Shown here: positions 10,560 to 20,900 of the stretch, piece after piece
Layout: every line of letters starts with the position of its first letter
Numbering within the stretch: the stretch's first letter is position 1
Source of the DNA: Diplonema papillatum
Taxonomy: Eukaryota > Euglenozoa > Diplonemea > Diplonemida > Diplonemidae
Direction of reading: 5' to 3'
Assembly: GCA_030068145.1 (NCBI GenBank)
Contig: JAPJBO010000854.1
Location: 22,501-86,500, forward strand
DNA: 64,000 nt
Notes under the pieces: generated by a model
Databases searched by the model: none
The model's input: only the letters and a program-made list of their open reading frames with translations
What the model was told of the DNA's origin: nothing
Made by a program: the position numbers and the translations under genes

Positions 10560-11200
10560 ACGTGCGCTTTACTCCAGCACTGCGCGCCTTCGCCTGCCAC
10601 TCTTGTGCCTGGCGATCGTCTGGGAACGAAGAGCTTGGCGCCGTCAACGGGAAACTTCGAGTCAATTGGCATGGGAACCTGCCTACAAGGTGGTGGTCTT
10701 GACCGCAGCGGTGCTCCATGAGTGCGTAGAAGTCGAACTTTGAGTGCGTGAGCCCCTCCGAAGAAAGGTCCATCACACTAGTTCCAGGCTACTGAGCCCG
10801 GGTCTCTGGGTCGTGTTCCCCTCCTTCTCTTGGTCGCCTGGTCTTGCGTCTTGCTGGTCCATCCGGACTGGTCGCTTCGCGCTTCCCCTTCGTCTTGCAT
10901 CACCTCGTCTCCACTCCCTGCCGCACGGGCTTCTTCGGCTTGTGCCACCTGCGGCGCGGGTCGCTTTATTGCTCGTCTGCGCGTCGACTGCTCTGTACTC
11001 GTTGCCTTATCCGCGCCATGAGTGCGTATTGAACACATTGCGCACCTTCGCTTGCCACTTCTGCGCCTGGCGATCGTTCGGGAACGAAGAGCTTGCCATC
11101 GTCGACGAGCAACTTTGGGCCAGCTTCGGGTCAGTCGACAGCGAAACCTGCCGTAAGGTGGCGGCTTGACCGCAGCGGTGCTCCATGCGTATTGAGCAAG
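10560..11200 (+). pseudogene. Tandemly duplicated decayed coding-like segment
   Basis: Two diverged copies at about 10575-10725 and 11040-11185 share 'cgcctggcgatcgt', 'gggaacgaagagctt' and 'ttgaccgcagcggtgctcca'. The second reads RTFACHFCAWRSFGNEELAI and then DEQLWASFGSVDSETCRKVA before a stop. The frame is broken between copies. I do not recognise the protein. Confidence 0.4.
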
Positions 11201-11369
11201 AATTCTCGACGCACGGTCGGTCCTGTGCGTGCGCAAGCTGCACTGAATAACGCGCGGCGTACTGCAGGGGCCGGTCAGTGCCCTCCTTTTTGGAGCAGCG
11301 GTTCTAGCTGAAGATACTCCAGCGCTTTGCGTTTCATCGAGGAAATTCCACCAGGCATAACATACGAGC

Positions 11370-11417
11370 GCCTGCCAGGATTCCCCCGTCGTGATGCGTG
11401 TGGATTCCTGGCAGGCC
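11370..11417. repeat. Inverted repeat (hairpin)
   Basis: gcctgccaggattcc pairs with ggattcctggcaggc across a short loop; 14 of 15 positions pair. It is far from any gene. Confidence 0.7.
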
Positions 11418-11419
11418 CT

Positions 11420-12575
11420 CCCCTTCCATCCTTAACATTTTCTTGACTTGCTGCTAACATCAAACATACATGGCGTCCTGCCTACACATTAATCTAAGAT
11501 TTCCCAGTCTTCGCACCCGATTTAGGCACCCTTGAATTCAAAGACTGGCGCTTTCCCGACACAAACAAAACAGATGGGGGTGGTCTTTGCCGACGGCGTG
11601 CGGCGCAGAAATCGCAAAAGATGCGGGGCTTGCTGTTCGGGGAGTCACGGGCAGTCCACCAGCTCCTTTCTCATCACGTGCCCGACAGGTCGTGTTTGTC
11701 ACGGCTTTGCACCGAAGCTGAGAGACCAGCGCCAAAGCCAGAATCTGTAGTCGCAAAATTGCCCACGGTAAACCTCACATTCTTCTTGAAAGGATGCAAA
11801 TCCTGCAGGGTAGTTGTTTGCAAAATACCTTGGGTTCGCGACGCTCGCGATTGCGGGGTGTCGCAGGATGAAATGCACCCTAACGCAAGCTCGAGAAGTC
11901 ATTGGCGAACCAGCATTTGCACACTCTCAAGCACTGGCGATGCGATCTTCCACCAACCGAATGCTTACGGCCACCCCCACACAAGGAAACAATCAAACAA
12001 TAAGCGGCTCAACGAGGCGCAGTCGGAGCAATCTCGTGTGCGCAATGTGCAAGAGGGCTTTCTCCTCTACTCAAACCGCTCGATGCCTCCGCCTGCCATC
12101 GGCCGACATCAAACACCAATTCTTGCTTGTCTGTTCGCCCTATTTTTCATCAACAACCGATAGCACCCGTCTTGTTTTCTTCTGTTTGCCACCAAAACGT
12201 TCCACTCGAATGAACAGAACGAGTTCAGCAAAATAGTCCTCGTAACAAAACGAGCTAGCACAAGCGACTTCCATCTCCGGGTCTGATGGTTGCTGTCGTT
12301 GTGAGGGGGCGTAGCTTCAGCCGTCAACCTCTCCAAGGAGCCTGCTGAAAGAGCCCAGCACCGCTGCTTCCGGGGACGATAACCCTGCTCTTGCTTTTGT
12401 TTTAACCCGTTTTCACATATCTTCTCTGCGCACACTGTCGAGATCTTCCGTGCATGTCTGAGACAGGAAGAAGGGGTTCCAGTGTCTCGTGCCGATACTG
12501 CCGGCGGTCGTTCCTATCACTACCAAGACCCCGCTGTCGGGTAGACACCGAGTCGACCCCTCTGGTGGCCAAAAA
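11420..12575. other. Intergenic between hyaluronidase arrays
   Basis: It holds an R6 piece near 11440-11510. No frame looks coding: the open frames at 11621-12236 overlap in two registers, lack GC-rich third positions and have no recognisable motif. Confidence 0.5.
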
Positions 12576-12629
12576 AAGTGTTCCCAACCTTAGGCAGCAG
12601 GGAGGAACACACTCGGAGCACGAGAAAAG

Positions 12630-12945
12630 ATGACCGCCGGCGTTGTTCTGCGCGCGGGCATGCTGGCGGCGGCGGCTGTCCTGTTCGGCGGCGACGCACC
12701 GTTCAGGGCGTGGGTCAACTATGGCGACTGCAACGCGACGACCTGCGCGCCGGGGCAGTGCGGCGTCGGGCAGGCAAACCGGACGCAGACCGGCGCAGGT
12801 GCTGCGGCACGAACAACCGCAGCAGCTGGAGCCAGGGCCTGTTTCCATCCGTGAACGGGAACCAGACGACCAACGGCGGCATCCCGCAGAGGGCGAACCT
12901 GACGCTCCACCTCGACAAGCTCCGCGAAGGCATAACAATGCCACA
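12630..12945 (+). pseudogene. Truncated, frameshifted hyaluronidase copy (array 2, copy 1)
   Basis: The intact start and signal peptide (MTAGVVLRAGMLAAAAVLFG) are followed by a frameshift in the GAGCETN region at about 12797. Homology to copy 2 of the gene continues to the breakpoint at 'ctccgcgaaggc' (about 12930), then an R7 tail (about 12950-13045). Confidence 0.8.
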
Positions 12946-13102
12946 CCCACACGGCCCTTATTTGCTCCAACAGAACCCAATTGACGAAGGTCACCCGGCG
13001 ACTCTAAAAGTCTGGAATCTCAAGCGAGCCTTAACCGAAAACAAAAACAGTGTTCCCAACCTCAGGCAGCAGGAAGGAACACATTTGGGCACGAGAGAAA
13101 AT

Positions 13103-13474
13103 ATGACCGGCGTCGTTCTGTGCGCGGGCATGCTAGCGGCGGCGGCTGTCCCGTTCGGCGGCGACGCGCCGTTCAGGGCGTGGGACAACTACCGCAGCTG
13201 CAACGCGACGACCTGCGCGCCGGGGCAGTACGGCGTCGGGCAGGCGAACCGGACGCAGACCGGCGGCGGCTGCGAAACGAACAACTGCAGCAGCTGGTGC
13301 CAGGGCCTGTTTCCGTCCGTGAACGGGAACCAGACGACCAACGGCGGCATCCCGCAGAGGGCGAACCTGACGCTCCACCTCGAAAAGCTCCGCGAAGGCA
13401 TAACAATGCCACACCCACACAGCCCTTATTTGCTCCAAAGAACCCAATTGACAAAGGTCGCCCGGCGACTCTAA
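13103..13474 (+). pseudogene. Truncated hyaluronidase copy with open 123-aa frame (array 2, copy 2)
   Basis: The start, signal peptide and N-terminal region are open through NGGIPQRANLTLHLEKLREG. The copy then leaves the gene at the same breakpoint and stops in the R7 tail. It carries the FPSVNGNQTTNGGIPQ variant typical of array 2, not the FPRMDGKTPVNGGIPQ of array 1. Confidence 0.7.
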
Positions 13475-13502
13475 AAGTCTGGAATCTCAAGCGAGCTTTT
13501 TT

Positions 13503-13648
13503 TTGTTGAACGCTTACGCCCGCCACTGAACCCAGATTCACCTGTGTTTCGTGTGGGCTACAGCACATTTACCTCCTTTGATCTTTTGCAACTGGCAGCC
13601 TCCTCAAGCATTTCCTACAAAGCAGGTGCTTATACAACAAAAAAAAGT
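13503..13648 (+). mobile_element. R3 SINE-like element inserted upstream of hyaluronidase 2
   Basis: It runs from 'gttgaacgcttacgcccgcc' to 'gcaggtgcttatacaac' plus an A-run and interrupts the spacer that is continuous in copy 2. Other R3 copies: 17805-17945 (+), 36957-37045 (+, partial), and on the - strand about 30930-31090, 31432-31700, 57370-57560, 58629-58850 and 59240-59400. The A-rich end and dispersion point to retroposition. Confidence 0.65.
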
Positions 13649-13699
13649 GTTCCCAACCTCAGGCAGCAGGAAGGAACACACTCGGGCACGAGAGAAAAT

Positions 13700-14941
13700 A
13701 TGACGACCGGCGTCGTTCTGTGCGCGGGCATGCTGGCGGCGGCGGCTGTCCCGTTTGGCGGCGACGCGCCGTTCAGGGCGTGGGACAACTACCGCAGCTG
13801 TAACGCGACGACCTGCGCGCCAGGGCAGTACGGCATCGGGCAGGCAAACCGGACGCAGACCGGCGCAGGCTGCGAAACGAACAACTGCAGCAGCTGGAGC
13901 CAGGGCCTGTTTCCGTCCGTGAACGGGAATCAGACGACCAACGGCGGCATCCCGCAGAGGGCGAACCTGACGCTCCACCTCGAAAAGCTCCGCGAAGGCG
14001 CCGAACAGTTCGTTCCCGACCCGGCGTGGGGCATGCACGGAGTCCTCGACTTCGAGGACTGGTATCCTGACTTCGACTCGAACACCGACGCCGGCTCGTG
14101 GCACGGCAAGGTGTACCAAAACCTGTCCATGGAGTACGCCCTTGAGAAGGATCCGTCCCTCGGCAACAACCCGGCTCTCCTCCTCAAAACGGCGCGCGCG
14201 CAGTTCAACCTAGCCGCCGTCGAATTCTTCACGGCGACCCTCAACACCCTGCACGCCGTCCGCCCCAACGTCGCGTGGGGGTTCTACGGGCTGCCGAGTA
14301 TACCGTACGGCCCGCAGTTCTGCGACGTCGTTGGGCAGAAGGCGGAGAACTGCAGCGTGTTCAACGCCGTGTACGGGCCGCAGATCCGCGAGAAGAACGA
14401 TGGTCTCGCCGACATTTGGGAGGCGTCTGGCGCGTTGTACCCGAGTGCGTACCTCTCGCCGCAAAACGGGCTGTCGGACGAGTTGTGGACCTCTGTCAAG
14501 GCGGGGTGGGTCTCCGCCATTGCGAACGAGACGAGTCGGTTGTCCGTGGTGCACCCGTCCATCGTGACGACGCCGGCTGGGACGCCGGCGCAGGTTCTTC
14601 CGTTTTACTGGCCGTTGTACCACAACGGAACTACGGCTGTGACGGCGGCTGACGTGCAGCTGTTGGTCCGGAACTCGTACCTCCCGCCGCTGTCGACGCA
14701 GGTCATCATCTGGAACGACGGCGGGATGCCGATCATGAACGAGCACTTCGGGCCCATCGACGGCGAAACCTTCCGCAACGCGACAGACTCCGCGCAGCAG
14801 TGCTCCGCGCTGCACTGCAGCGGGCGCGGCTGGTGCGCGGACGCCGAAGACGCGTTCCCCTTCGGCGCTCCGCCGAACCCGAACGTTGCGTGCGAGTGCT
14901 ACAAAGGGTCGTCCGGGGCCTCCTGCGACGTGCAGCACTGA
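13700..14941 (+). CDS. Secreted hyaluronidase-family protein (GH56), copy 2
   Basis: The protein has 413 residues in one exon. The start at 13700 gives the signal peptide MTTGVVLCAGMLAAAAVPFG. It has the same GH56 architecture as copy 1: NGGIPQ (81-86), catalytic D117 and E119 in GVLDFEDWYP, WGFYGLPS, GALYPSAYL, QVIIWND, and the C-terminal EGF-like cysteine set ending CECYKGSSGASC. The two proteins are close but differ throughout, including the FPSVNGNQT segment and the 165-205 region. Two truncated 5' copies precede it, as in array 1, so the whole block was probably duplicated. Role as for copy 1; paralogue with possibly different substrate or expression. Confidence 0.88.
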   Translation: MTTGVVLCAGMLAAAAVPFGGDAPFRAWDNYRSCNATTCAPGQYGIGQANRTQTGAGCETNNCSSWSQGLFPSVNGNQTTNGGIPQRANLTLHLEKLREGAEQFVPDPAWGMHGVLDFEDWYPDFDSNTDAGSWHGKVYQNLSMEYALEKDPSLGNNPALLLKTARAQFNLAAVEFFTATLNTLHAVRPNVAWGFYGLPSIPYGPQFCDVVGQKAENCSVFNAVYGPQIREKNDGLADIWEASGALYPSAYLSPQNGLSDELWTSVKAGWVSAIANETSRLSVVHPSIVTTPAGTPAQVLPFYWPLYHNGTTAVTAADVQLLVRNSYLPPLSTQVIIWNDGGMPIMNEHFGPIDGETFRNATDSAQQCSALHCSGRGWCADAEDAFPFGAPPNPNVACECYKGSSGASCDVQH

Positions 14942-16690
14942 TGGGCGTTAAAAAACCTCCGTCTCTTGCACCACGCGTTAAAAAATCGATTACCACCAGT
15001 TCCGCGCCGTTTCGATGCATTTCTACTTAACCCATCCAAGAATTGGTCAAAAACGTCGATTGGCAATGACCTTGCTATTCACTGTTGCATTTGGTGAGAA
15101 ACTTGGTCGGAGAAGAAGAAGATGGATGTTCTTTCACTAGCAGGCAGCCGTTTTCAGACCGGCGCGTCCGCAACCGCACGAACGAATCCTTTTTTAACCT
15201 CGGAAAAGGCCGCGTTGACAGAAACGGCGAAGATGATAAGCGCCGGCAATGCCGAGATTCACACACCGTCCACGTTTTGCAGCTGGACGGAGGACAGAGG
15301 TGATGCTAAACGGCATAGAAGCAGTTTGCTCCAAAGACAGCTGGAATGACGCCAAACCCGTGTACCCTCAGGACGTAGCCTTCGCTCAATGGAAGCTGAA
15401 GTTTCCAATCAAGGTGTTAGCCGCCGCCGTAGGCCGCGCAGTCGTGAGAAAGAAGAGGGCCCGCAGCGTTACAAGGCGGCGATCCCCCCCCGCGAGACGA
15501 GCTCACCCCGCCGGCCAGAGCTCCCGCTGCAGCACCAACTCCGGTGCCGCCACTCACTGTAGCAGAGCCGCAACCTGCAGCGCGCCTCCGGAGCGACTTA
15601 CGCCCGCCGTAGCAGTGCGAAGAGAAGTGAGGAGACCGGAAACTCCCCGGAGAGATGGTCCCTGCACTCTAACTCGTCTCTCTCTCTCTCTGATAATTGT
15701 TACAGGGTTGGTGAAATGAAAGCGAGAATGTGGGGCAAGCCCTGATTATTAGATTCACGGTTAAACGAAGCTAGCGCACAGGGTTTGCCTGATCTCGCAC
15801 CTACTTCTCCTTTCCGATACCAAATAGATGCTCCATTCAAACTCTCTCGCGTCTTCCAGCCAGAACTGGGGAAAGCGTGGATCGAAACAATCCGCCAAAA
15901 AGCTCCACGTGCAGTCCCGGCGATGACAAAATAAGTTTACCACCACCGCTTCGGGGTATCGGCTTCATTTCGGGCGTGGAACACTAGGAGAAAGCCCATG
16001 CGGAGGGAAGAATCTCAAGCGACAAAATAGGTGAAGAAAATATCGAAGCCGATGCCCTGAACAAACGTGCACGCAACCATTCAAATTAATAAAGCAGCGG
16101 GTTTTCTGCAGGGTATACCGAAACTACAACCCTGCGCAAACGTTCACGTAGGCATCCAAAGGGGAAGCACCCAAACTCACATCGTTGCCCTGTCCGCAGG
16201 TTGTGCACTGATCCTGATCGTCCGCGTAAGTAACCCGAGACCATGGGGCAGGGCAACGGTGTTGAGCGCTTGCCCTTCGAAGCAAGTTCTTGCGATCACC
16301 CCTTCCCTTCCCCCCCGCCTTGTGGATCCTTTCGAAAGGCCGAATAAAATCCCAAGAAAAGAATACCGTCGAGCCCTCGTTTGTTTCATGTGGCCCAGCA
16401 GCTCTTCTCACCCGTTTCTGTTTTCCTTCCCGCAACTGCGCAGTTGAAGCCGATGTCGACGAACGAGGAGTTGAAGAGCTTCGTACGAGGCGGAAGCCAC
16501 GCGACACGTGGCTCTACAGTGCAGGCTCTCAGGCATAACGGAAGTAGGCACTCCACAAGGCAATTCCTCATGGAAACACATCAGAAACCCAAACCGGGTT
16601 TCGCCAGAAACCCAAAACTCGAAACCTACTACTCAGGTGGCCATAGGATGCTCCGAAAATGCAGGAAAAGTGCTACCTTCAAAACCCCAA
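14942..16690. other. Intergenic
   Basis: There is no gene. R8 at about 15560-15710 (gcgcctccggagcgacttac, then agagatggtccctgcactc and a CT-run) has relatives at about 6390-6460, 29130-29180, 31960-32040 and 41340-41410. Confidence 0.5.
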
Positions 16691-16694
16691 ACCG

Positions 16695-16836
16695 CAGCCT
16701 AAAAACAGCCCGACCAGGACACAACCACACTGGGAACCCAAAAACATTCGGAACCCCCCAGGAAAGTTTGATCCAAACCGGTGTAGGTTGATATAACGCC
16801 CGCAAAACGTGTCGCCAAACTGCCGGGACCCTGAAA
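16695..16836. repeat. Dispersed repeat R1, flank of minisatellite
   Basis: An inverted counterpart lies at about 56285-56415; both contain the reverse-complement pair around 'gtttgatccaaaccggtgt' and 'gtgtcgccaaac'. Both abut a GGTCC(C)TGAAA-type minisatellite. Confidence 0.8.
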
Positions 16837-17463
16837 GGTCCCTGAAAGGTCCCTGAAAGGTCCCTGAAAGGTCCCTGAAAGGTCCCTGAAAGGTCCCTGA
16901 AAGGTCCCTGAAAGGTCCCTGAAAGGTCCCTGAAAGGTCCCTGAAAGGTCCCTGAAAGGTCCCTGAAAGGTCCCTGAAAGGTCCCTGAAAGGTCCCTGAA
17001 AGGTCCCTGAAAGGTCCCTGAAAGGTCCCTGAAAGGTCCCTGAAAGGTCCCTGAAAGGTCCCTGAAAGGTCCCTGAAAGGTCCCTGAAAGGTCCCTGAAA
17101 GGTCCCTGAAAGGTCCCTGAAAGGTCCCTGAAAGGTCCCTGAAAGGTCCCTGAAAGGTCCCTGAAAGGTCCCTGAAAGGTCCCTGAAAGGTCCCTGAAAG
17201 GTCCCTGAAAGGTCCCTGAAAGGTCCCTGAAAGGTCCCTGAAAGGTCCCTGAAAGGTCCCTGAAAGGTCCCTGAAAGGTCCCTGAAAGGTCCCTGAAAGG
17301 TCCCTGAAAGGTCCCTGAAAGGTCCCTGAAAGGTCCCTGAAAGGTCCCTGAAAGGTCCCTGAAAGGTCCCTGAAAGGTCCCTGAAAGGTCCCTGAAAGGT
17401 CCCTGAAAGGTCCCTGAAAGGTCCTTGAAAGGTCCCTGAAAGGTCCTTGAAAGGTCCCTGAAA
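16837..17463. repeat. 11-bp minisatellite, 57 copies
   Basis: The unit is ggtccctgaaa and is almost perfectly homogeneous over 627 bp. Only two units near the right end have 'ggtccttgaaa'. Because 11 is not a multiple of three, the long open frame seen here on the - strand is a by-product of the repeat. Confidence 0.97.
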
Positions 17464-17520
17464 GACCCCGTTCACCCGTTCATTCTGCATAACAGCACAC
17501 CTTCCGGGTCGTATGTTCGA

Positions 17521-17756
17521 ATGGAAAGCCGAAGCCACGCCGTCGGCGCGGACTCGAAGAGTGTCGTTCGAGATGCAGGGTTGTCGAAGAATACTTGTTC
17601 GAGATGCGACCGAGGCCGAAGGTTGGGACGTGCTGCGGAAGGGGAAGCCGTGCCGCGCCGGCGACCAGGCGTGGCTCTGGGGCAGCCCGGGGCGCGGCAT
17701 AGCCGCGGGGAAGCCGCGGGGCCCGCACGTGGTGGTCCCCACGGCCGCCGCGTGAG
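17521..17756 (+). pseudogene. Partial 5' copy of the 1,861-residue gene
   Basis: It aligns base for base with 17993-18213, including 'ggttgggacgtgctgcgg' and 'cccacggccgccgcg'. It has a frameshifting difference near its start and ends at the alanine run, followed at once by tga. The following DNA is unrelated. Confidence 0.85.
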
Positions 17757-17804
17757 CAGCACAAGTTAAGTGAAGAAGGTCTCATCAACCAATTCCCTGC
17801 AGTA

Positions 17805-17945
17805 TTTGCGTGCATGTTTTTGTTGACCCGGCACCAAACCTAGATTTACCTGTGCTTCGTGCGCGCATTTCCTGTTGTTTGAGATTTATAAACGGGCGGC
17901 CTCCTCGAGTACTTGCCTACAAAGCAGGTGTTGATCCAAGAAAGG
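17805..17945 (+). mobile_element. R3 SINE-like element upstream of large gene
   Basis: A diverged R3 copy ends 'ctacaaagcaggtgttgatc'. It lies between the partial 5' copy and the intact gene. Confidence 0.55.
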
Positions 17946-17992
17946 AAAACCCTCACCCACTCATCCTACCATCTTCCGGTCCGTATGCTCGA

Positions 17993-20900
17993 ATGAAAAG
18001 CGGAAGCCACGCCGTCGGCGTGGACGTCGACAGCCTGCGAGGGTTGTCGAAGAACGTCGTTCGAGATGCGACCGAAGCCGAAGGTTGGGACGTGCTGCGG
18101 AAGGGGAAGCCGTGCCGCGCCGGTGACCAGGCGTGGCTCTGGGGCAGCCCGGGGCGCGGCATAGCCGCGGGGAAGCCGCGGGGCCCGCACGTGGTGGTCC
18201 CCACGGCCGCCGCGAAGCCGCACAAGCAGCCGCCGGCAGACCCGCTCCCGGACGCGAGCAACGAACCAACCGGCGACATCAGGGGTCCAGCCCCGAGCAG
18301 CGAGCGAGGCGAACGAGGGTGCCCGCCGGCGGGAGACCACCGAAAGTGTCCCCCGCAGCAAATACTGCCCGCTCGGTCGCCCGGCACCCGCGGGATGGTG
18401 TACAGCGTGCTCACCCTCCAATCGCAGGGCGCCCCCGCCCCCCGCGTCTCGAGCGCGCCGGACAACCGGCCGCCGCCGGCGGCGGCCGGGCTGAAGCGGC
18501 CTGCCTCGGCCCCGACGCGTGGCGGGAGCTTCTACGACGCTCTCCGCCGCACCCCAGCGGGCCCACGCCCCCTGCGGCCGGTGCCGAAGCCCGGACGGCA
18601 AACCAGCGGAAGCTCTGTGCCCTCGACGGCAAGACAGGTACCGCGTGCCGACCCGGTGGGTTTGCGAGTGACCAATACGGGTGTTGTGGACCCCGATCCG
18701 TGCGGCGGCCGCGGCTGCCAGAATCGCCGGGAATCGGCCGACGAACAGGCTCGGGCCGGCCCTTCGGTGCCAGCGCTGGGTATCCTGCGGGGGGTGTCAA
18801 GCCCCGGGTGTAAATCTAGCGGGAACCCTGTGTCTTCGACCGCAGCCAGCCTGGACCCGGGCCCAGGGCAAGCATTGCGCTCCGCCGACCCAGTGGGCTT
18901 GCGGGCGGCGAATACGGGTGTCGGACGCCGTGAATTGCCCGACGAACAGGCTCGGGCCAGCCCTTCGGTGCCAGCGCTGGGTATCTTGCGGGGGGTATCA
19001 GGCCCCGGGAGCGGATCCGGCGCCTCGACGGCAGCCAGCCTGGACCCGGGCCCAGGGCAATCAATGCGCTCCGCCGACCCGGTGGGTTTGCGGGTCGCGA
19101 ATACGGGTGTTGCAGACCTCACACCGCGAGGCGGACGCGGCTGCAAAAAGTGCGAATCGCCCGGCGAACAGGCTCGGGCTGGGCTTTCGATGCAGGCCAC
19201 GGCTGCCGGCACCCACGACCCGACCCCCGCGGTTGCCGCGCGCGTGTGGGAGAGCCTGCAGCTAGTCGCGCGCGGCTGCAGCGACGGCGACTGCCGGGCG
19301 GAGCTGGCGTGCGCGGTGCTCGAGTTCCTCACGGCGCCCGGCGTCGGCGACACGCTGCTCGGTGTCCCCGGCCCGGTCCTAGCCACCATCCGGACCATCA
19401 AACCGGCCATCACTTCGGGGATCTTCGCCGACAACCCCGTGTCGGCAGCGATGTTCAAGCCCACCCACGGGTGGGGTCCAGGCTCGGAAGCGGGGTTGAA
19501 CGAAAAACCCGGGTGTGGCGCGGCTGGTGACGCTGTGGACGCGGAAGTCCGGCATTGGGTCGCGAAGCGCACCGCCGAGCTGAAGAACAAGACGGCGTGG
19601 CGGACGGCGTGCACGGCAGCCGCCATGCGTGACGTCGTCCTCGCGGACGTGGCGCAGCGGGACTTCCGGAAGAACTACGCGCGCGCGCGGGAGGGCCCCG
19701 CCGCCAAGCGGGGGCCGCACGCCACGTTTCTGACCCGCACAGCGTCGCTGATGCTGCCGGTGGCGTTCCGCGCCTGGCGGGCGCTCGCCCGCGGCAGCGC
19801 GGCGCGGCGGCGCTTCGCCGAGCGCAACCTGCGGTGGCGCGCGCTCCGCCGGCGCCGCCGGCAGTGCTTCGCAAGCTGGGCCGCCGCCGCGCGGGCCGGA
19901 GCCGCCGAGCGGGCAACCCGCGGCCGCGACCGGTTCGTAGCCGCGTACCAGCGGCTGCACGCGGACAACGAGGCGTTGCTCCTCCAGGCGGAGCATGCCG
20001 CCGCGGCGCTGGAGGCGTCGGAGCTCAAGCGCGGGTCCCTGCGCGACGAGCTGCGCGACGCTCTACTAGAGGCGTCCGAGCACGCCTACAAGCACCCCCT
20101 CGTCTTCGACCTGCGGAAGTCTCTGCACTCTCCGACCGGCCGCGCCCTGTATTCAGGGTTTATCTCCTTCAACCGGCCGGACTTCACGCTCCTCTCCCAC
20201 GGGATCGCCGCCGGCGCGCCGGGTGCGGGGGGGGACGCCGCTGCCATCGAGGCGGACCCCGCGTACTACGCCGCGACGGTTCAGAAGGGGGTCCCGATCC
20301 GGAAGGAGGAGTGGGCCCCGGCGGCGGTCCTCCGGCTGTGGCTGTCCGACGTGCTCGCAAGGGTCGCGCGCGCAGCCGACGCCGGCGGCGCCCCGCCGCC
20401 GGAGGGTGAAGTGCCCGCCGACGAGGCGGATGGGCCGGGCGCGGGCGCACGGGTCCGTGTGGTGTGCACGCCGGGGTTGAAGCGGGCGTGGGAGCGGCGG
20501 AAGGAGTCGCCCGCTGGCAGGTGGGGGGTGGCCTACGGGGACGGGGCCGGGCTGTCGGTGCTGGAGGACTGGGCGGACATGACGGCCGGACACTGGTATT
20601 CGGCGTTGTGCTTGCTGGCGGGACCTGCGGTGGCCGCGGTTGCTCGGCGCGTCGTGCCGAAAATGGCGCGCGGCGGCGGCGGCGGCGCGGACTTGTCGCC
20701 GCGGGACCGCGACGTCCAGCCTCCCCCGCGCAGCGGCGGCCCGCCCGCCGTCGCGCTCCCCCCGGTGGGCGCGTGGCCAACGACCCTGGGAGCCGACATG
20801 CCGCTGCAGGGGGCAGCGAAACCGACCCAGGGAGCTGACCTGCAGCTGCAAGGGGCAGCGAAACCGACCCAGGGAGCTGACCTGCCGCTGCAGGGGGTAG

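Noticed and set aside
11621..12236. Overlapping 180- and 140-codon frames
   Set aside because: No GC-rich third positions, no domain, and two frames open together.
16699..17742. 347-codon frame on - strand with an 11-residue repeat (GPFRDLSGTFQ)
   Set aside because: It is the 11-bp minisatellite read in one frame; no start context or flanking coding sequence.
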